From Bacteroidota bacterium (GTDB taxonomy: Bacteria; Bacteroidota; Bacteroidia; Chitinophagales; Chitinophagaceae): a DNA stretch of 64,000 nucleotides. Each line of letters opens with the position of its first letter. The first letter of the stretch is position 1. Where the stretch lies: the NCBI GenBank assembly GCA_016868775.1, contig VGFT01000004.1:62001-126000 (forward strand), read 5' to 3'. Shown here in pieces: positions 35,649 through 45,140 of the stretch. The notes under the pieces were generated by a model. The model was not told the DNA's origin. It saw nothing but the letters and a program-made list of their open reading frames with translations, and made no database searches. A program made the translations under genes and the position numbers.

Positions 35649-37064
35649 ATGACCTATCACCCTGTCACCGAAAAGGATCTGGATTTTTTTCGATCCGCTC
35701 TAGGAGCGGAATTCGTGTTGGTGGACGAGGCAACGCGTGAGCAGTATGGACGCGACGAGACGGAAAACCTGCTTTTTCCGCCGGAAGTGGTGTTAAGGCC
35801 TGCTACGACAGCCGAAGTGCAATCCATTCTGAAGCATTGTAACGCGCAACAGATTCCAGTAACACCCCGGGGGGCGGGTACGGGACTAAGTGGAGGAGCC
35901 CTGCCGCATCGAGGCGGTGTATCCTTATCGCTAGAACGCTTCAATAAGATCCTGGAGATCGACGAAAGAAATTTACAGGTAACCGTTGAGCCCGGCGTTA
36001 TTACCGAGGTTCTTCAAAATGCGGTAAAAGAAAAAGGACTTTTTTATCCCCCGGATCCCAGCAGCCGGGGTTCGTGTTTTATCGGAGGCAATATTGCGGA
36101 GAATAGTGGCGGACCGAAAGCGGTGAAATACGGAGTCGTAAAAGATTATGTCTTGAATTTGGAAGTGGTGCTGGCCAATGGCAAATTGATGTGGACCGGA
36201 TCCAATGTATTGAAAAATTCAACCGGATACAACCTGACCCAACTAATGGTGGGCAGTGAGGGAACGCTGGGGATTGTTACCAAGATCGTTTTAAAACTTA
36301 TTCCATTCCCGAAATACGATCTGTTGATGTTGGTGCCTTTCCGGAACCTCGAACAAGCGGGAGAGGCAGTGAGTGCGATCTTTCGTGCGGGTTTTGTGCC
36401 CAGTGCGATGGAATTGATGGAGATCAATGCGCTTCGGATCGTTAGTCAATTGATTCCCGATGCGGTGGTTCCGCTGACGGATGATACGGCTGCGCACCTG
36501 ATCATTGAGGTCGATGGAAACAACCTCGACGTATTGATGCAGGAGATGGAACGGATCGGAGAGCTTTTGACGCAATATGACATAGGTGAAATTTATTTTG
36601 CCGACGATGCCCAGCAAAAAGCGGCCCTGTGGAGGTTGCGCCGTCGGGTAGCCGAGGCGGTCAAATTGGTCGGTTACACGATCGAGGAGGATACGGTGGT
36701 GCCCCGAGCGGAGCTACCGGCCTTGATCCGCGGCGTGAAGGCACTTGGGGCACAGTATGGTTTTGAGGTAGTATGCTATGGTCACGCTGGAGATGGCAAC
36801 TTGCACATCCGGATCAAGTATCCGGGCGTTCCGAACAGCTATGGACACGAGGGCGTGAAAGCCATCCTGCGCGAACTCTTCCGGCTGGTCCATCAACTGG
36901 GCGGTACCATCAGTGGAGAACATGGGATCGGACTAATCCAAAAGGATTTTATGGACATTGTCTTTTCTCCCGTTAATCTGGAGCTTATGCGATCGGTCAA
37001 ACATGCATTCGATCCGCATCAGATCCTCAACCCCGGAAAGATTCTGCCTGCGGCCCATTCATAA
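35649..37064 (+). CDS. FAD-binding oxidoreductase, GlcD/lactate dehydrogenase type
   Basis: A 471-residue flavoenzyme of the FAD-linked oxidase C-terminal family (glycolate oxidase GlcD, D-lactate dehydrogenase). The PCMH-type FAD-binding domain shows PRGAGTGLSGGALPHRGGVSL and LKNSTGYNLTQLMVGSEGTLG. The C-terminal domain shows GHAGDGNLHIR and GTISGEHGIGLIQK. It oxidises a 2-hydroxy acid, probably D-lactate or glycolate, but the substrate is not decidable here, and no GlcE/GlcF partner is adjacent. Start: ATG 35649; the longer frame from 35589 covers the promoter. Confidence 0.9.
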   Translation: MTYHPVTEKDLDFFRSALGAEFVLVDEATREQYGRDETENLLFPPEVVLRPATTAEVQSILKHCNAQQIPVTPRGAGTGLSGGALPHRGGVSLSLERFNKILEIDERNLQVTVEPGVITEVLQNAVKEKGLFYPPDPSSRGSCFIGGNIAENSGGPKAVKYGVVKDYVLNLEVVLANGKLMWTGSNVLKNSTGYNLTQLMVGSEGTLGIVTKIVLKLIPFPKYDLLMLVPFRNLEQAGEAVSAIFRAGFVPSAMELMEINALRIVSQLIPDAVVPLTDDTAAHLIIEVDGNNLDVLMQEMERIGELLTQYDIGEIYFADDAQQKAALWRLRRRVAEAVKLVGYTIEEDTVVPRAELPALIRGVKALGAQYGFEVVCYGHAGDGNLHIRIKYPGVPNSYGHEGVKAILRELFRLVHQLGGTISGEHGIGLIQKDFMDIVFSPVNLELMRSVKHAFDPHQILNPGKILPAAHS

Positions 37065-37075
37065 ATGATTTTTTC

Positions 37076-37690
37076 ATGAAACGGATTTTCTTCCTCTGCC
37101 TCTTTGGTTTGGTTCTTTTTACCGGTCCGCTTCTCGCCCAAAAAGACGGTGAAAAGGAAAAGACCCCCTTTCGCGAAAATTTATTCACGGGAGGCAGTCT
37201 GGCTTTTTCTTTTTTTGGCAATACTTTTTTGATCGGAGGGTCACCGGTGTTTGGGTATAGCCTGACCAATTGGCTGGATCTTGGGGTGGTGGCCAACTAT
37301 ACGTATTCGAGTTACCGCGATTACAATGGAGTATTCAACGACAAACTTCGTCAGACGACCTTGGGCGGCGGGGGATTTGGACGGATCTACCCAACCCGAT
37401 TTCTTTTTTTACAGGCACAGGTTGAACGCAATACCATTCGACAAAAATATATTCCCGCAGGAGGAGGTGCCATCGATGAAATTTCTGTGGCTTCTTCCAG
37501 CACGTTGATCGGCGGCGGGTATACGTCCGGGCGAAGGGGTAGGGGAGGCGCTCCCTTTTATTACCTGGCTGTTCTGTGGGATGTAGGGGGTGATTTGAAT
37601 TCTCCCTATACAGATGCCTATGGCCGTTCCATACCGATCGTGCGGGGCGGGTTGCAGATACCTTTGTTTCAGGGTCGTTCTGGCCGCTGA
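37076..37690 (+). CDS. Putative outer-membrane beta-barrel protein, unknown
   Basis: A 204-residue protein with a signal peptide (MKRIFFLCLFGLVLFTGPLLA|Q) and alternating beta-strand patterns such as GGSLAFSFFGNTFLIGGSPVFGYSL and GVVANYTYSSY, consistent with a small outer-membrane barrel. I do not recognise a named family. It starts 11 bases after the FAD oxidase and may be co-transcribed. Its last 22 bases overlap the convergent LOG-family gene, so the two C-termini share DNA. Confidence 0.7.
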   Translation: MKRIFFLCLFGLVLFTGPLLAQKDGEKEKTPFRENLFTGGSLAFSFFGNTFLIGGSPVFGYSLTNWLDLGVVANYTYSSYRDYNGVFNDKLRQTTLGGGGFGRIYPTRFLFLQAQVERNTIRQKYIPAGGGAIDEISVASSSTLIGGGYTSGRRGRGGAPFYYLAVLWDVGGDLNSPYTDAYGRSIPIVRGGLQIPLFQGRSGR

Positions 37691-38232
37691 TTCAGCCAAT
37701 CACTTATATCCTGCGGCGTTTTCATCACGTGTAATTTCTCGTAGGCGCCTTCGTAAAGAAATCCGCTTTCTTTCAAGTGTGCCAGGTGCAACAGTAAGGG
37801 GTCGTAAAATCCGCTGGTATTCAATACCAGGATCTCTTTATCGTGTATGGTAAGTTGATTCCAGGTCAGCACTTCAAACAATTCATCGAGGGTACCAAAT
37901 CCGCCTGGGAGAATGATCGCGGCGTCGCACCGGCTATAGATCATTTGTTTGCGTCGGTGCATGTCGTCGCACACGATCAGTTCCGTCAGGTGACGGTGCG
38001 CCACTTCCCATTCAACAAGCAACTTGGGAATAATGCCTACGACCTTTCCTCCGTTGTTCAGCGCGGCATCTGCAACAGATCCCATCAGTCCGGCACTGCC
38101 TCCGCCGTATACGATCGTGATGTTCTGCGCGGCGAGTACGGCACCGAGTGTACCCGCGGCTTCGGCATATTGGGGTAGGTTTCCATTTTTGGAGCCACAG
38201 AATACAGCCACCGATCCGATTCTCATGGCCAT
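37669..38232 (-). CDS. LOG family protein (TIGR00730 type)
   Basis: A 187-residue Rossmann-fold protein with the LOG signature MHRRK (91-95) and PGGFGTLDE (109-117), plus VYGGGSAGLMG. Members of this family include cytokinin riboside phosphoribohydrolases that remove ribose-5-phosphate from nucleoside monophosphates; many bacterial ones are annotated as putative lysine decarboxylases, a label not supported by the chemistry. Divergent from the symporter and convergent with the barrel protein. Start at 38232 or the second Met at 38226. Confidence 0.88.
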   Translation of the reverse strand: MAMRIGSVAVFCGSKNGNLPQYAEAAGTLGAVLAAQNITIVYGGGSAGLMGSVADAALNNGGKVVGIIPKLLVEWEVAHRHLTELIVCDDMHRRKQMIYSRCDAAIILPGGFGTLDELFEVLTWNQLTIHDKEILVLNTSGFYDPLLLHLAHLKESGFLYEGAYEKLHVMKTPQDISDWLNQRPERP

Positions 38233-38272
38233 AAAGTAGTGGTTTTTTGGCTACCTTCAAACTTTCATACGC

Positions 38273-39790
38273 ATGACACCCATCATCCTATTTTCTTTCG
38301 TCATTGGCTACTTTCTGCTGTTGCTGGGCGTAGCCTGGTATACCTCCCGCAATGCCGACAATGAATCTTTTTTCATCGGCAACCGAAACAGCAATTGGGT
38401 ATTGGTGGCTTTTGGGATGATCGGGACTTCCCTCTCGGGGGTCACTTTTGTCAGTGTCCCGGGCGACGTAGGCAAGGGGAACTTTCATTATTTCCAGTTG
38501 GTGCTGGGATATTTGCTGGGCTACATCGTGGTGGCCTTTGTGTTGTTGCCGCTGTATTACCGGTTGAACCTGACCAGTATCTATACGTATTTGTCGCAGC
38601 GGTTTGGTCGACGGGCGCACAAAACGGGCGCCTCTTATTTCTTGTTGTCGCGTACCGTGGGCGCCACGGCCCGTCTGTATTTAGTAGTGAATATCCTGCA
38701 GCTTTTTATTTTGGATCGGTTGGGGGTGCCTTTTTGGTTGACCGCATTGGTCATCCTCGTTCTGATCATGCTATACACCATTGAAGGGGGCGTGAAGACC
38801 ATTGTATTTACGGATACGCTGCAGACTTCCGGAATGCTAATTGGATTGATTGTTTGTTTGATCGTGCTGTTTCAGACCATGGATCTCGACCTGGCTTCGG
38901 CCTGGTCGCGCTTGGGCGAGAAGGGGTATACCAAGATTTTTAACTGGGACATTCAGCAGCCGGGCTATTTCTGGAAGCAATTTTTGGGTGGGATGTTCAT
39001 AACGATCACAATGACTGGTCTCGATCAGGAAATGATGCAAAAAAACATCAGCGTCCGAACCCTGGGAGCTTCCCAGAAGAATATGATGACGATGAGCAGC
39101 ATCCTGGTATTGGTGAATCTTTTGTTTCTGATCCTGGGAGGGGTCCTCTATCTCTACGCCGCGCAGCATCCGGTATTGCTCAATGGGGTACCGGCCAGTG
39201 GCGACGATCTGTTTCCGGCCTTGGCATTGGGAGAAACCTTCTCAGGAACCATTGGGGTGATCTTTATTATTGCGTTGATCTCGGCGCTGTTTCCGAGTGT
39301 GGACGGTGCCATTACTTCCCTGACCTCCAGTTTTTGCCTCGATCTTCTGGGTTTTCGGGAATCGGCCCGCAGCGAGTCGGAGAAAAAAAGGATCCGCTTA
39401 TGGGTACATGTTTCGTTTGCTGTTTTGTTCTTCTGTATGGTGATGCTTTTCAAAGCGATCAACGACAAGTCCATCATACAGTTCATCATCAAGTTTGCCG
39501 GCATAACATACGGACCGTTATTGGGATTGTTTGCTTTCGGGATGTTATCCAAACGAAGTTTGGGTGACCGCTGGGTTCCCTGGGTGGCCTCGTTGGGGCC
39601 GTTGCTGGCATTTGTGTTGGACTTGCTCTCCAACCCGAGTTACTATGAAGGAAAATTACATGTGCAGTTGGGATTGAACGATCTCTCTGCCGTCCTTTTT
39701 CAGGGGTACAAGATCGGTCCGGAATTGATCCTGATCAATGGCCTACTGACGGGTTTGGGGCTGTGGGCCATTTCTAAAAAGAAATCCTGA
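38273..39790 (+). CDS. Sodium:solute symporter (SSS/SLC5 family)
   Basis: A 505-residue membrane transporter with about 13 helices. The N-terminal FFIGNRNSNWVLVAFGMIGTSLSGVTFVSVPG is the SSS family hallmark, containing the sodium and substrate site region. The substrate is unknown; sugars, amino acids, sialic acid and others are all carried by this family. First of a packed rightward chain: the O-methyltransferase follows 8 bases later. Confidence 0.9.
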   Translation: MTPIILFSFVIGYFLLLLGVAWYTSRNADNESFFIGNRNSNWVLVAFGMIGTSLSGVTFVSVPGDVGKGNFHYFQLVLGYLLGYIVVAFVLLPLYYRLNLTSIYTYLSQRFGRRAHKTGASYFLLSRTVGATARLYLVVNILQLFILDRLGVPFWLTALVILVLIMLYTIEGGVKTIVFTDTLQTSGMLIGLIVCLIVLFQTMDLDLASAWSRLGEKGYTKIFNWDIQQPGYFWKQFLGGMFITITMTGLDQEMMQKNISVRTLGASQKNMMTMSSILVLVNLLFLILGGVLYLYAAQHPVLLNGVPASGDDLFPALALGETFSGTIGVIFIIALISALFPSVDGAITSLTSSFCLDLLGFRESARSESEKKRIRLWVHVSFAVLFFCMVMLFKAINDKSIIQFIIKFAGITYGPLLGLFAFGMLSKRSLGDRWVPWVASLGPLLAFVLDLLSNPSYYEGKLHVQLGLNDLSAVLFQGYKIGPELILINGLLTGLGLWAISKKKS

Positions 39791-39798
39791 CCGGTCTT

Positions 39799-40440
39799 AT
39801 GGATAGTTTGTATTCAGAAGCGATGCAAGCGTTTATGGATCGGTGGGTGAGTCCGGTTCCAACCTTGCTCAGTGAGCTGGAAGCATTTACGCGTCAGCAC
39901 CATCCCGAGGCCCACATGATCAGTGGCGCACAGCAGGGGCAGTTTCTTACAATGATCAGCCAGATGATCCGTCCGCGTCACATTTTGGAGATCGGCACGT
40001 TTACCGGCTATAGTGCTCTTTGTTTGAGCAGTGGGTTAACGGACGAGGGGCTTTTATATACCATTGAGCAGCGCGAATCGGACGCCGATATAGCCCAGCG
40101 CTTCTTCGATCGTTCTTCTAGAGGTCACCAGATCCGTTTATTGCGGGGGGATGCAACGAACTGGTTGCCTACTTTATCGGAAAGCTGGGACCTGGTTTTT
40201 ATCGATGCGGACAAAACGGCCTATGTTGAATATTTTAACAAGGTGCTTCCGCAGGTTCGGACAAACGGGTTTATCTTAGCTGACAATCTCTTCTTTCACG
40301 GACAGGTACTTGCGCAACCTCTAAAGGGTAAAAATGCCAAAGCGATTTGGGCCTTTGCCGAGGCGGTTCGGGATTCGGAAGAGGTGGAGCAGGTGCCTAT
40401 TCCTTTGAGGGACGGGTTAATGTTAATCCGAAAAAAATGA
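39799..40440 (+). CDS. SAM-dependent O-methyltransferase (COMT-like)
   Basis: A 213-residue class I methyltransferase of the caffeoyl-CoA/catechol O-methyltransferase family. The SAM motif ILEIGTFTGYSALCLSSG and the metal-binding VFIDADKTAYVEYF with the later ADNLFF (Asp-Asn) are visible. Small catechol-like substrates are typical of the family; the actual one is unknown. Its stop overlaps the next start by 4 bases (ATGA 40437-40440). Confidence 0.9.
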   Translation: MDSLYSEAMQAFMDRWVSPVPTLLSELEAFTRQHHPEAHMISGAQQGQFLTMISQMIRPRHILEIGTFTGYSALCLSSGLTDEGLLYTIEQRESDADIAQRFFDRSSRGHQIRLLRGDATNWLPTLSESWDLVFIDADKTAYVEYFNKVLPQVRTNGFILADNLFFHGQVLAQPLKGKNAKAIWAFAEAVRDSEEVEQVPIPLRDGLMLIRKK

Positions 40441-41018
40441 ATCCGCCAAAAGCTATTCTTATTACGCTCCTTTGGGTTTGTTCCTGGTTGCGTCAGGATG
40501 TTTGTGCACAATCGACAGAGAAGCTGAGTCAAAAAGTATTGGACTACCTTGATCGCTATCACGTACTGGCTGTGGACGAGATGCGTCGCTCGGGTGTTCC
40601 GGCTTCCATAACATTGGCACAGGGCATATGTGAATCGGCTGCCGGATCAAGCCGACTTGCGCTGGAGGGAAACAATCATTTTGGCATTAAATGCAAGAAG
40701 GAGTGGACGGGGCCCACGATCACCCACACGGATGATTTTCCCAATGAGTGTTTTCGTAAGTACGCTTCGGCTGAGGAGTCTTATAGAGATCACTCCGAAT
40801 TTCTGCGGACGCGGCCGCACTACGCATTTCTTTTTACGTTGGATCCCTTGGATTACAAAGGCTGGGCATATGGGTTGAAGCGAGCCGGGTATGCGACGTC
40901 CCCCACCTATCCCGAGTCTTTGCTTCGGGTCATTGAACTGTATCAATTGCATCAATACGATCGGGCAGCAACAGCTGCTTCTTCCACTCCCGCCGGATCG
41001 GTAAATCAATTTCCATGA
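40437..41018 (+). CDS. Exported glucosaminidase-domain protein (peptidoglycan hydrolase)
   Basis: A 193-residue protein with a signal peptide ending near residue 24 and a glucosaminidase domain (about 40-180): SGVPASITLAQGICESAAGSSRLA with candidate catalytic Glu 66, NNHFGIKCKKEW, and the later SYRDHSEFL and GLKRAGYATSPTYPESLL. These enzymes cut glycan bonds in peptidoglycan. It has no LysM or other cell-wall-binding domain, unlike many relatives. The ATG at 40437 overlaps the O-methyltransferase stop and gives a clean signal peptide. Overlaps hpt by 4 bases. Confidence 0.88.
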   Translation: MNPPKAILITLLWVCSWLRQDVCAQSTEKLSQKVLDYLDRYHVLAVDEMRRSGVPASITLAQGICESAAGSSRLALEGNNHFGIKCKKEWTGPTITHTDDFPNECFRKYASAEESYRDHSEFLRTRPHYAFLFTLDPLDYKGWAYGLKRAGYATSPTYPESLLRVIELYQLHQYDRAATAASSTPAGSVNQFP

Positions 41019-41554
41019 GTCGCATACGGTTATTGGATAAAGAATTTGAAGTTTATTTAGATGCCCGCACCATTCAACAACGGGTTCAGGAATTAGCCAT
41101 TCAAATAAGTGCCGATTATATGGGTACGCGGCCCTTGTTCCTCTCCATACTAAATGGTTCCTTTTTGTTCACGGCCGACTTGGTTCGGCATCTTACCATT
41201 GATCCGGAAATATCTTTTATTAAACTTGCTTCCTATAAGGGTATGCGCTCTACCGGACGTTATACCACCGCAATCGGGTTGGATGTGGATCTATTGGGCC
41301 GGGATGTGATCTTGCTGGAAGACATCGTGGATACGGGAAATACATTGTTTCAGTTCCTTCCACATCTACAACAGCAGCAGCCCCGCTCGGTTCGTATTGC
41401 CACTCTGTTGCATAAGCCTGAGGCCACACAGCACCCTTTGACGTTGGATTACCTGGGTTTTTCCATTCCCAACAAGTTTGTCGTGGGGTACGGGTTGGAT
41501 TATGATGGGTGGGGTAGGCAATACGACTCGATCTACCAGTTAGTAACCGAGTGA
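41015..41554 (+). CDS. hpt: Hypoxanthine phosphoribosyltransferase
   Basis: A 179-residue purine-salvage enzyme that makes IMP (and often GMP) from base and PRPP. The PRPP-binding motif VILLEDIVDTGNTL (98-111) is clear, with the preceding GSFLFTADLVRHL loop and the C-terminal VVGYGLDYDGWGRQ. Its ATG overlaps the glucosaminidase stop, a coupling without an obvious functional link. Confidence 0.93.
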   Translation: MSRIRLLDKEFEVYLDARTIQQRVQELAIQISADYMGTRPLFLSILNGSFLFTADLVRHLTIDPEISFIKLASYKGMRSTGRYTTAIGLDVDLLGRDVILLEDIVDTGNTLFQFLPHLQQQQPRSVRIATLLHKPEATQHPLTLDYLGFSIPNKFVVGYGLDYDGWGRQYDSIYQLVTE

Positions 41555-41597
41555 TCATTTAAGATATTTTTTGTATCTTCTGACGGTGTTTCGATCG

Positions 41598-43337
41598 ATG
41601 CTCCTATTCTTTTGGGTATTTGGGGTGGGCCAACTGTTCGCCCAGCCTTTTTATTTCCGGGGGGTGATCAAGGACGACCAGCAGAATATTCTGCCGAATG
41701 TATCCATCACTCAACTCTCTACGGGTTCTTTCTTTCGGTCGAGTGAATTCGGCACTTTCGAGATCGTATCGAGTTTTCCCGTTGATTCTTTTCAGTTCTT
41801 TTTGGATGGTTTTATACCGATGGTAGCCAAATGGGAACCCGTCAATTATGTTCAGGTTACTTTAAAACGCCCTGTCGATTTACGTCCCAACTATTCTTTA
41901 TCCTCTCTTACATTGGGCTGGAATCGGCAGGAATCGCGTAACTGGTTGACCGGGAATGAGACCTATGCCGATTTGCTGGAGAACCGATACGTGCCGGCCG
42001 GTTTATATCCTCGAACCGGGCTGTCGTTGAATATCGACCGAGCGTCCTACAGCAATATTCGTCGATTCATTCGCCAGCGCACCCCCGTTCCCGCCGATGC
42101 CGTCCGATTAGAGGAGATGTTGAATTATTTTAATCTGGGCTATGCGCAACCTGATTCCGGAAAAGTATTTAGGCTGTTAACGCGCATGACGGATTGCCCT
42201 TGGGACAGTAAGAGCCGATTGCTGTTCATCCAATCAAATGCGCAGCAATTGGATCTCGATACGTTGCCCCCGGCCCATTTTACCTTTCTCATCGATGTCT
42301 CTGCCTCCATGGAAACGCCGAACCGGTTGCCCTTGTTGCAATCGGCTTTTCGGTTGCTCGTACATCATCTACGGGATAAAGATTCCGTAGCCATCGTGAC
42401 GTATGGGGGCGTGACGAACATTCTCTTGAATACCCTATCGGGTTGTGAGAAAGATTCCATTCGTCGGGTGATCGACTCGTTGGTGGCTGGCGGGGCTACG
42501 CCGGGGGAGTCGGGTGTGAAATTAGCATACTCGGTTGCACGTCGACATTTTATAGCGGGCGGCAATAACCGTGTAATCTTGGCCACCGACGGTGACTTTA
42601 ATGTAGGAATGAAAACCGAAGAGGAATTGGAGGAGTTGATCGAGCGAGAGAGTAAACGAGGCATCTACCTGACTTGCCTGGGTGTAGGCATGGGAAATTA
42701 CAAAGACTCCAAAATCCAAACCTTGGCCAAGCGGGGAAATGGAAATTTTGCGTACTTGGACGGTTTCCAGGAGGCGGAGAAGGTGTTATTTAAGGAATTT
42801 GCCCAAACCTTGTATTCCGTGGCGGATGAAGCGACGCTGAGTGTTCGATTCAATCCCCAACGGGTACAGGAATATCGGTTGATCGGATACGATAATAAAA
42901 TGGGGGCCTTACGGGATTCATCTGCGCGGTTATTAGGAGGAGAGATTGGCTCGGCCCAATCGGCTTGGACGATCTTTGAGTTACGAATGAAGGCGGGGGA
43001 AATTGCATCGGATTCATTGGCTTCGATTCGATTGGATTATCGTTTGCCTCGCGATACGAGTTGGTTTTATCAAGAAGAAACCATTCGGCCCTCGTGGGAG
43101 TCGCTTTCCTCCATTGATACTACGTACCGGTTCGCGGCAGCCCTGGTCTGGTTTGGGTCATTGTTGCGTCAATCCGGTTATGTGCCCGAAAAGACTTGGG
43201 AAGGGTTGTTGCGCTATTTGCCGGGTTCCATTGCTCGGTCTGATCCCTATCAAGTTGAATTTGATCAGCTCGTTCGAACGGCAGATGAGATCTACCATCC
43301 GAAAAAAAGACGCAAGGGTAAGCGGTTCTTCAAGTAA
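41598..43337 (+). CDS. von Willebrand factor A domain protein (YfbK-like)
   Basis: A 579-residue exported protein. After the signal peptide (about 1-16) comes a carboxypeptidase-regulatory-like fold (FRGVIKDDQQNILPNVSITQL), then the domain that precedes VWA in YfbK-like proteins (NIDRASYSNIRRFI). A VWA domain with metal-site motif DVSASM (about 233) and TDGDFN (about 331) follows, and then the matching C-terminal domain. The protein likely binds partners through a metal ion. Start: ATG 41598 gives the signal peptide; upstream TTG 41571 and GTG 41586 are less likely. Function in this organism is unknown. Confidence 0.82.
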   Translation: MLLFFWVFGVGQLFAQPFYFRGVIKDDQQNILPNVSITQLSTGSFFRSSEFGTFEIVSSFPVDSFQFFLDGFIPMVAKWEPVNYVQVTLKRPVDLRPNYSLSSLTLGWNRQESRNWLTGNETYADLLENRYVPAGLYPRTGLSLNIDRASYSNIRRFIRQRTPVPADAVRLEEMLNYFNLGYAQPDSGKVFRLLTRMTDCPWDSKSRLLFIQSNAQQLDLDTLPPAHFTFLIDVSASMETPNRLPLLQSAFRLLVHHLRDKDSVAIVTYGGVTNILLNTLSGCEKDSIRRVIDSLVAGGATPGESGVKLAYSVARRHFIAGGNNRVILATDGDFNVGMKTEEELEELIERESKRGIYLTCLGVGMGNYKDSKIQTLAKRGNGNFAYLDGFQEAEKVLFKEFAQTLYSVADEATLSVRFNPQRVQEYRLIGYDNKMGALRDSSARLLGGEIGSAQSAWTIFELRMKAGEIASDSLASIRLDYRLPRDTSWFYQEETIRPSWESLSSIDTTYRFAAALVWFGSLLRQSGYVPEKTWEGLLRYLPGSIARSDPYQVEFDQLVRTADEIYHPKKRRKGKRFFK

Positions 43338-43350
43338 CGTGCAGCGGGAA

Positions 43351-44511
43351 TCAGGAGAAGATCTCTTTTACCTTATCGAAAAAGCTTTTGTCGTTTTTGT
43401 CCGGATTGGGTTTGAAGTTAGGGGACTGATTCAACTTCTCTAACTGTGCTTTTTCTTCCGGACTGAGTTCCTGGGGGGTCCACACAGCCACTTGCACCAA
43501 CTGATCGCCTTTTTCATATGAGTTCACGGAGGGAAATCCTTTTCCCTTCAGCCGAAAGATTTTACCGCTCTGGGTTCCGGCGGGGATTTTAATTTTTGCT
43601 TTGCCATCGATGGTGGGCACTTCTACCTGTGTGCCGAATGCGGCATCGGGAAAGGAGAGATGAAGTTCATAAGCCACATTTAGCCCTTCTCGGTGTAGCT
43701 CCTTGTGCGGCTCTTCTTCTATCAGAATGATCAAATCGCCCGGCGCGCCGCCCCTTTCACCGGCATTGCCTTTTCCCCCCACGTTCAGTTGCATTCCCTC
43801 CTGTACGCCGGCAGGGATGTCGATGCTGACTGTTTCTTCGCCAAATACGCGACCTTCTCCTTTGCAACTTCCACATTTTGCCGTGATGGTGGATCCTTCA
43901 CCGTGACAGTTGGGGCAGGTGGTCACGGTTTGCATTTGCCCCAAAAAAGTGTTCTGCACCCGGCGCACTTGTCCACTCCCGCCACAGGTGCCACAGGATT
44001 GCATGCTTCCCTTGTCTTTGGCCCCACTTCCATCGCAGGTGGAGCAGGGCACATGTTTTTTAACCTTGATGTTTTTGTTGACTCCTTTGGCGATTTCCTC
44101 GAAATTCAATTTCAATTTCACACGTAGGTTATTGCCCCGCACGCCCCGGCTGCGCTGTCCAGCTCTTCCACCCCGTTGACCACCCCCGAAGAAACTGCCG
44201 AAGAGGTCGTCTCCAAAAATGTCTCCAAATTGACTGAAAATGTCCTCCATGTTCATGCCGCCACCCCCAAAACCGCGCCCCTGTCCGGATACCCCGGCAT
44301 GACCATATCGGTCGTATTGAGCTTTTTTATCGGTGTCGCTGAGCACCTCGTAGGCTTCGGCTGCCTCTTTGAATTTCTCCTCCGCAGCTTTATCGCCCGG
44401 ATTTCGATCGGGATGGAACTGCATGGCCACCTTGCGGTACGCCTTTTTGATTTCGTCCGCATTGGCCGTTTTGGAAACGCCCAGCACCTCGTAATAATCT
44501 CGTTTGCTCAT
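43351..44511 (-). CDS. dnaJ: Chaperone protein DnaJ
   Basis: A 386-residue Hsp40 co-chaperone that stimulates DnaK. The J domain has HPD at 33-35, followed by a Gly/Phe-rich linker ([19 protein letters not shown]), four zinc-binding CxxCxGxG repeats ([32 protein letters not shown]) and the C-terminal substrate domains. Complete and of normal length. It follows grpE by 2 bases; dnaK is not in the window. Confidence 0.97.
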   Translation of the reverse strand: MSKRDYYEVLGVSKTANADEIKKAYRKVAMQFHPDRNPGDKAAEEKFKEAAEAYEVLSDTDKKAQYDRYGHAGVSGQGRGFGGGGMNMEDIFSQFGDIFGDDLFGSFFGGGQRGGRAGQRSRGVRGNNLRVKLKLNFEEIAKGVNKNIKVKKHVPCSTCDGSGAKDKGSMQSCGTCGGSGQVRRVQNTFLGQMQTVTTCPNCHGEGSTITAKCGSCKGEGRVFGEETVSIDIPAGVQEGMQLNVGGKGNAGERGGAPGDLIILIEEEPHKELHREGLNVAYELHLSFPDAAFGTQVEVPTIDGKAKIKIPAGTQSGKIFRLKGKGFPSVNSYEKGDQLVQVAVWTPQELSPEEKAQLEKLNQSPNFKPNPDKNDKSFFDKVKEIFS

Positions 44512-44513
44512 AG

Positions 44514-45041
44514 TTAATTTCCAACGACCACGCGGGCGTGGCGTATGATCTTTTCATTGAGGTAATAGCCCTTCATTAGCTCGGTAAGTACTTTGCCCTT
44601 TAGTTCGTCGGTCGGAGCCGGCATTTCACTGATGGCCTCGTGTAGGTCGGCATTGAAATCGGTGTGCAGGGTTTCCATTTGCTTCAGCCCCCGATGTTGC
44701 AGGGTACTGCGGAGCTTATTGAAAACCAACATGACGCCCTCTTTTAAGGCGGTGTCGGTTTCAGTTGACTCCAATTGTTTTTGCGCCCGGTCGCAATCGT
44801 CCAACACATCCAGCAGGGATTGAATAATTTCTTTGCCGGCTGTCTGGGTCAGTTCCACGCGCTCCTTGGCGTTTCGGCGTTTGAAATTTTCAAATTCCGC
44901 TACCAGCCGGAGATGTTTGTCTTTGCATTCATTCAGCTCGGCCATTGTTAATTCCAGTTCGGAAGGCGAGGGGGTTTCTGTTTCCTGCGCCTCAGACCCC
45001 GCCAGGGGCTCTTCAGGTAATATATTCTCGGTGTTTTCCAT
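44514..45041 (-). CDS. grpE: Nucleotide exchange factor GrpE
   Basis: A 175-residue cytoplasmic co-chaperone that releases ADP from DnaK. An acidic N-terminus and long coiled coil (about 30-85, with [16 protein letters not shown]) lead to the C-terminal beta domain with [22 protein letters not shown] and [16 protein letters not shown]. The start is the ATG at 45041; the frame stays open upstream to 45575, but that extension overlaps the divergent methyltransferase gene and is not GrpE-like. Transcribed with dnaJ. Confidence 0.95.
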   Translation of the reverse strand: MENTENILPEEPLAGSEAQETETPSPSELELTMAELNECKDKHLRLVAEFENFKRRNAKERVELTQTAGKEIIQSLLDVLDDCDRAQKQLESTETDTALKEGVMLVFNKLRSTLQHRGLKQMETLHTDFNADLHEAISEMPAPTDELKGKVLTELMKGYYLNEKIIRHARVVVGN

Positions 45042-45055
45042 ATGCTTTAAGGTCG

Positions 45056-45063
45056 CAAAAATA
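45056..45063 (-). promoter_or_regulatory. -7 promoter element of grpE-dnaJ
   Basis: The minus strand reads TATTTTTG, a perfect TAnnTTTG match, 14 bases before the grpE ATG. A TTG 16 bases upstream (45080-45082) is a possible -33 element. I see no CIRCE-type inverted repeat here. Confidence 0.5.
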
Positions 45064-45128
45064 CTCTCAATTATGGCTCCAAGCGGGGGTAGGCCGACAA
45101 TTTGTCCCACCCCTCCAGCCCTACCTGC

Positions 45129-45136
45129 TAACTTTG
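45129..45136 (+). promoter_or_regulatory. -7 element abutting the rRNA methyltransferase gene
   Basis: TAACTTTG is a perfect TAnnTTTG match, with only 4 bases before the ATG at 45141. A TTTG at 45101-45104 lies 24 bases upstream, slightly far for a -33 element. The expected transcript would be leaderless. Confidence 0.55.
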
Positions 45137-45140
45137 CACC

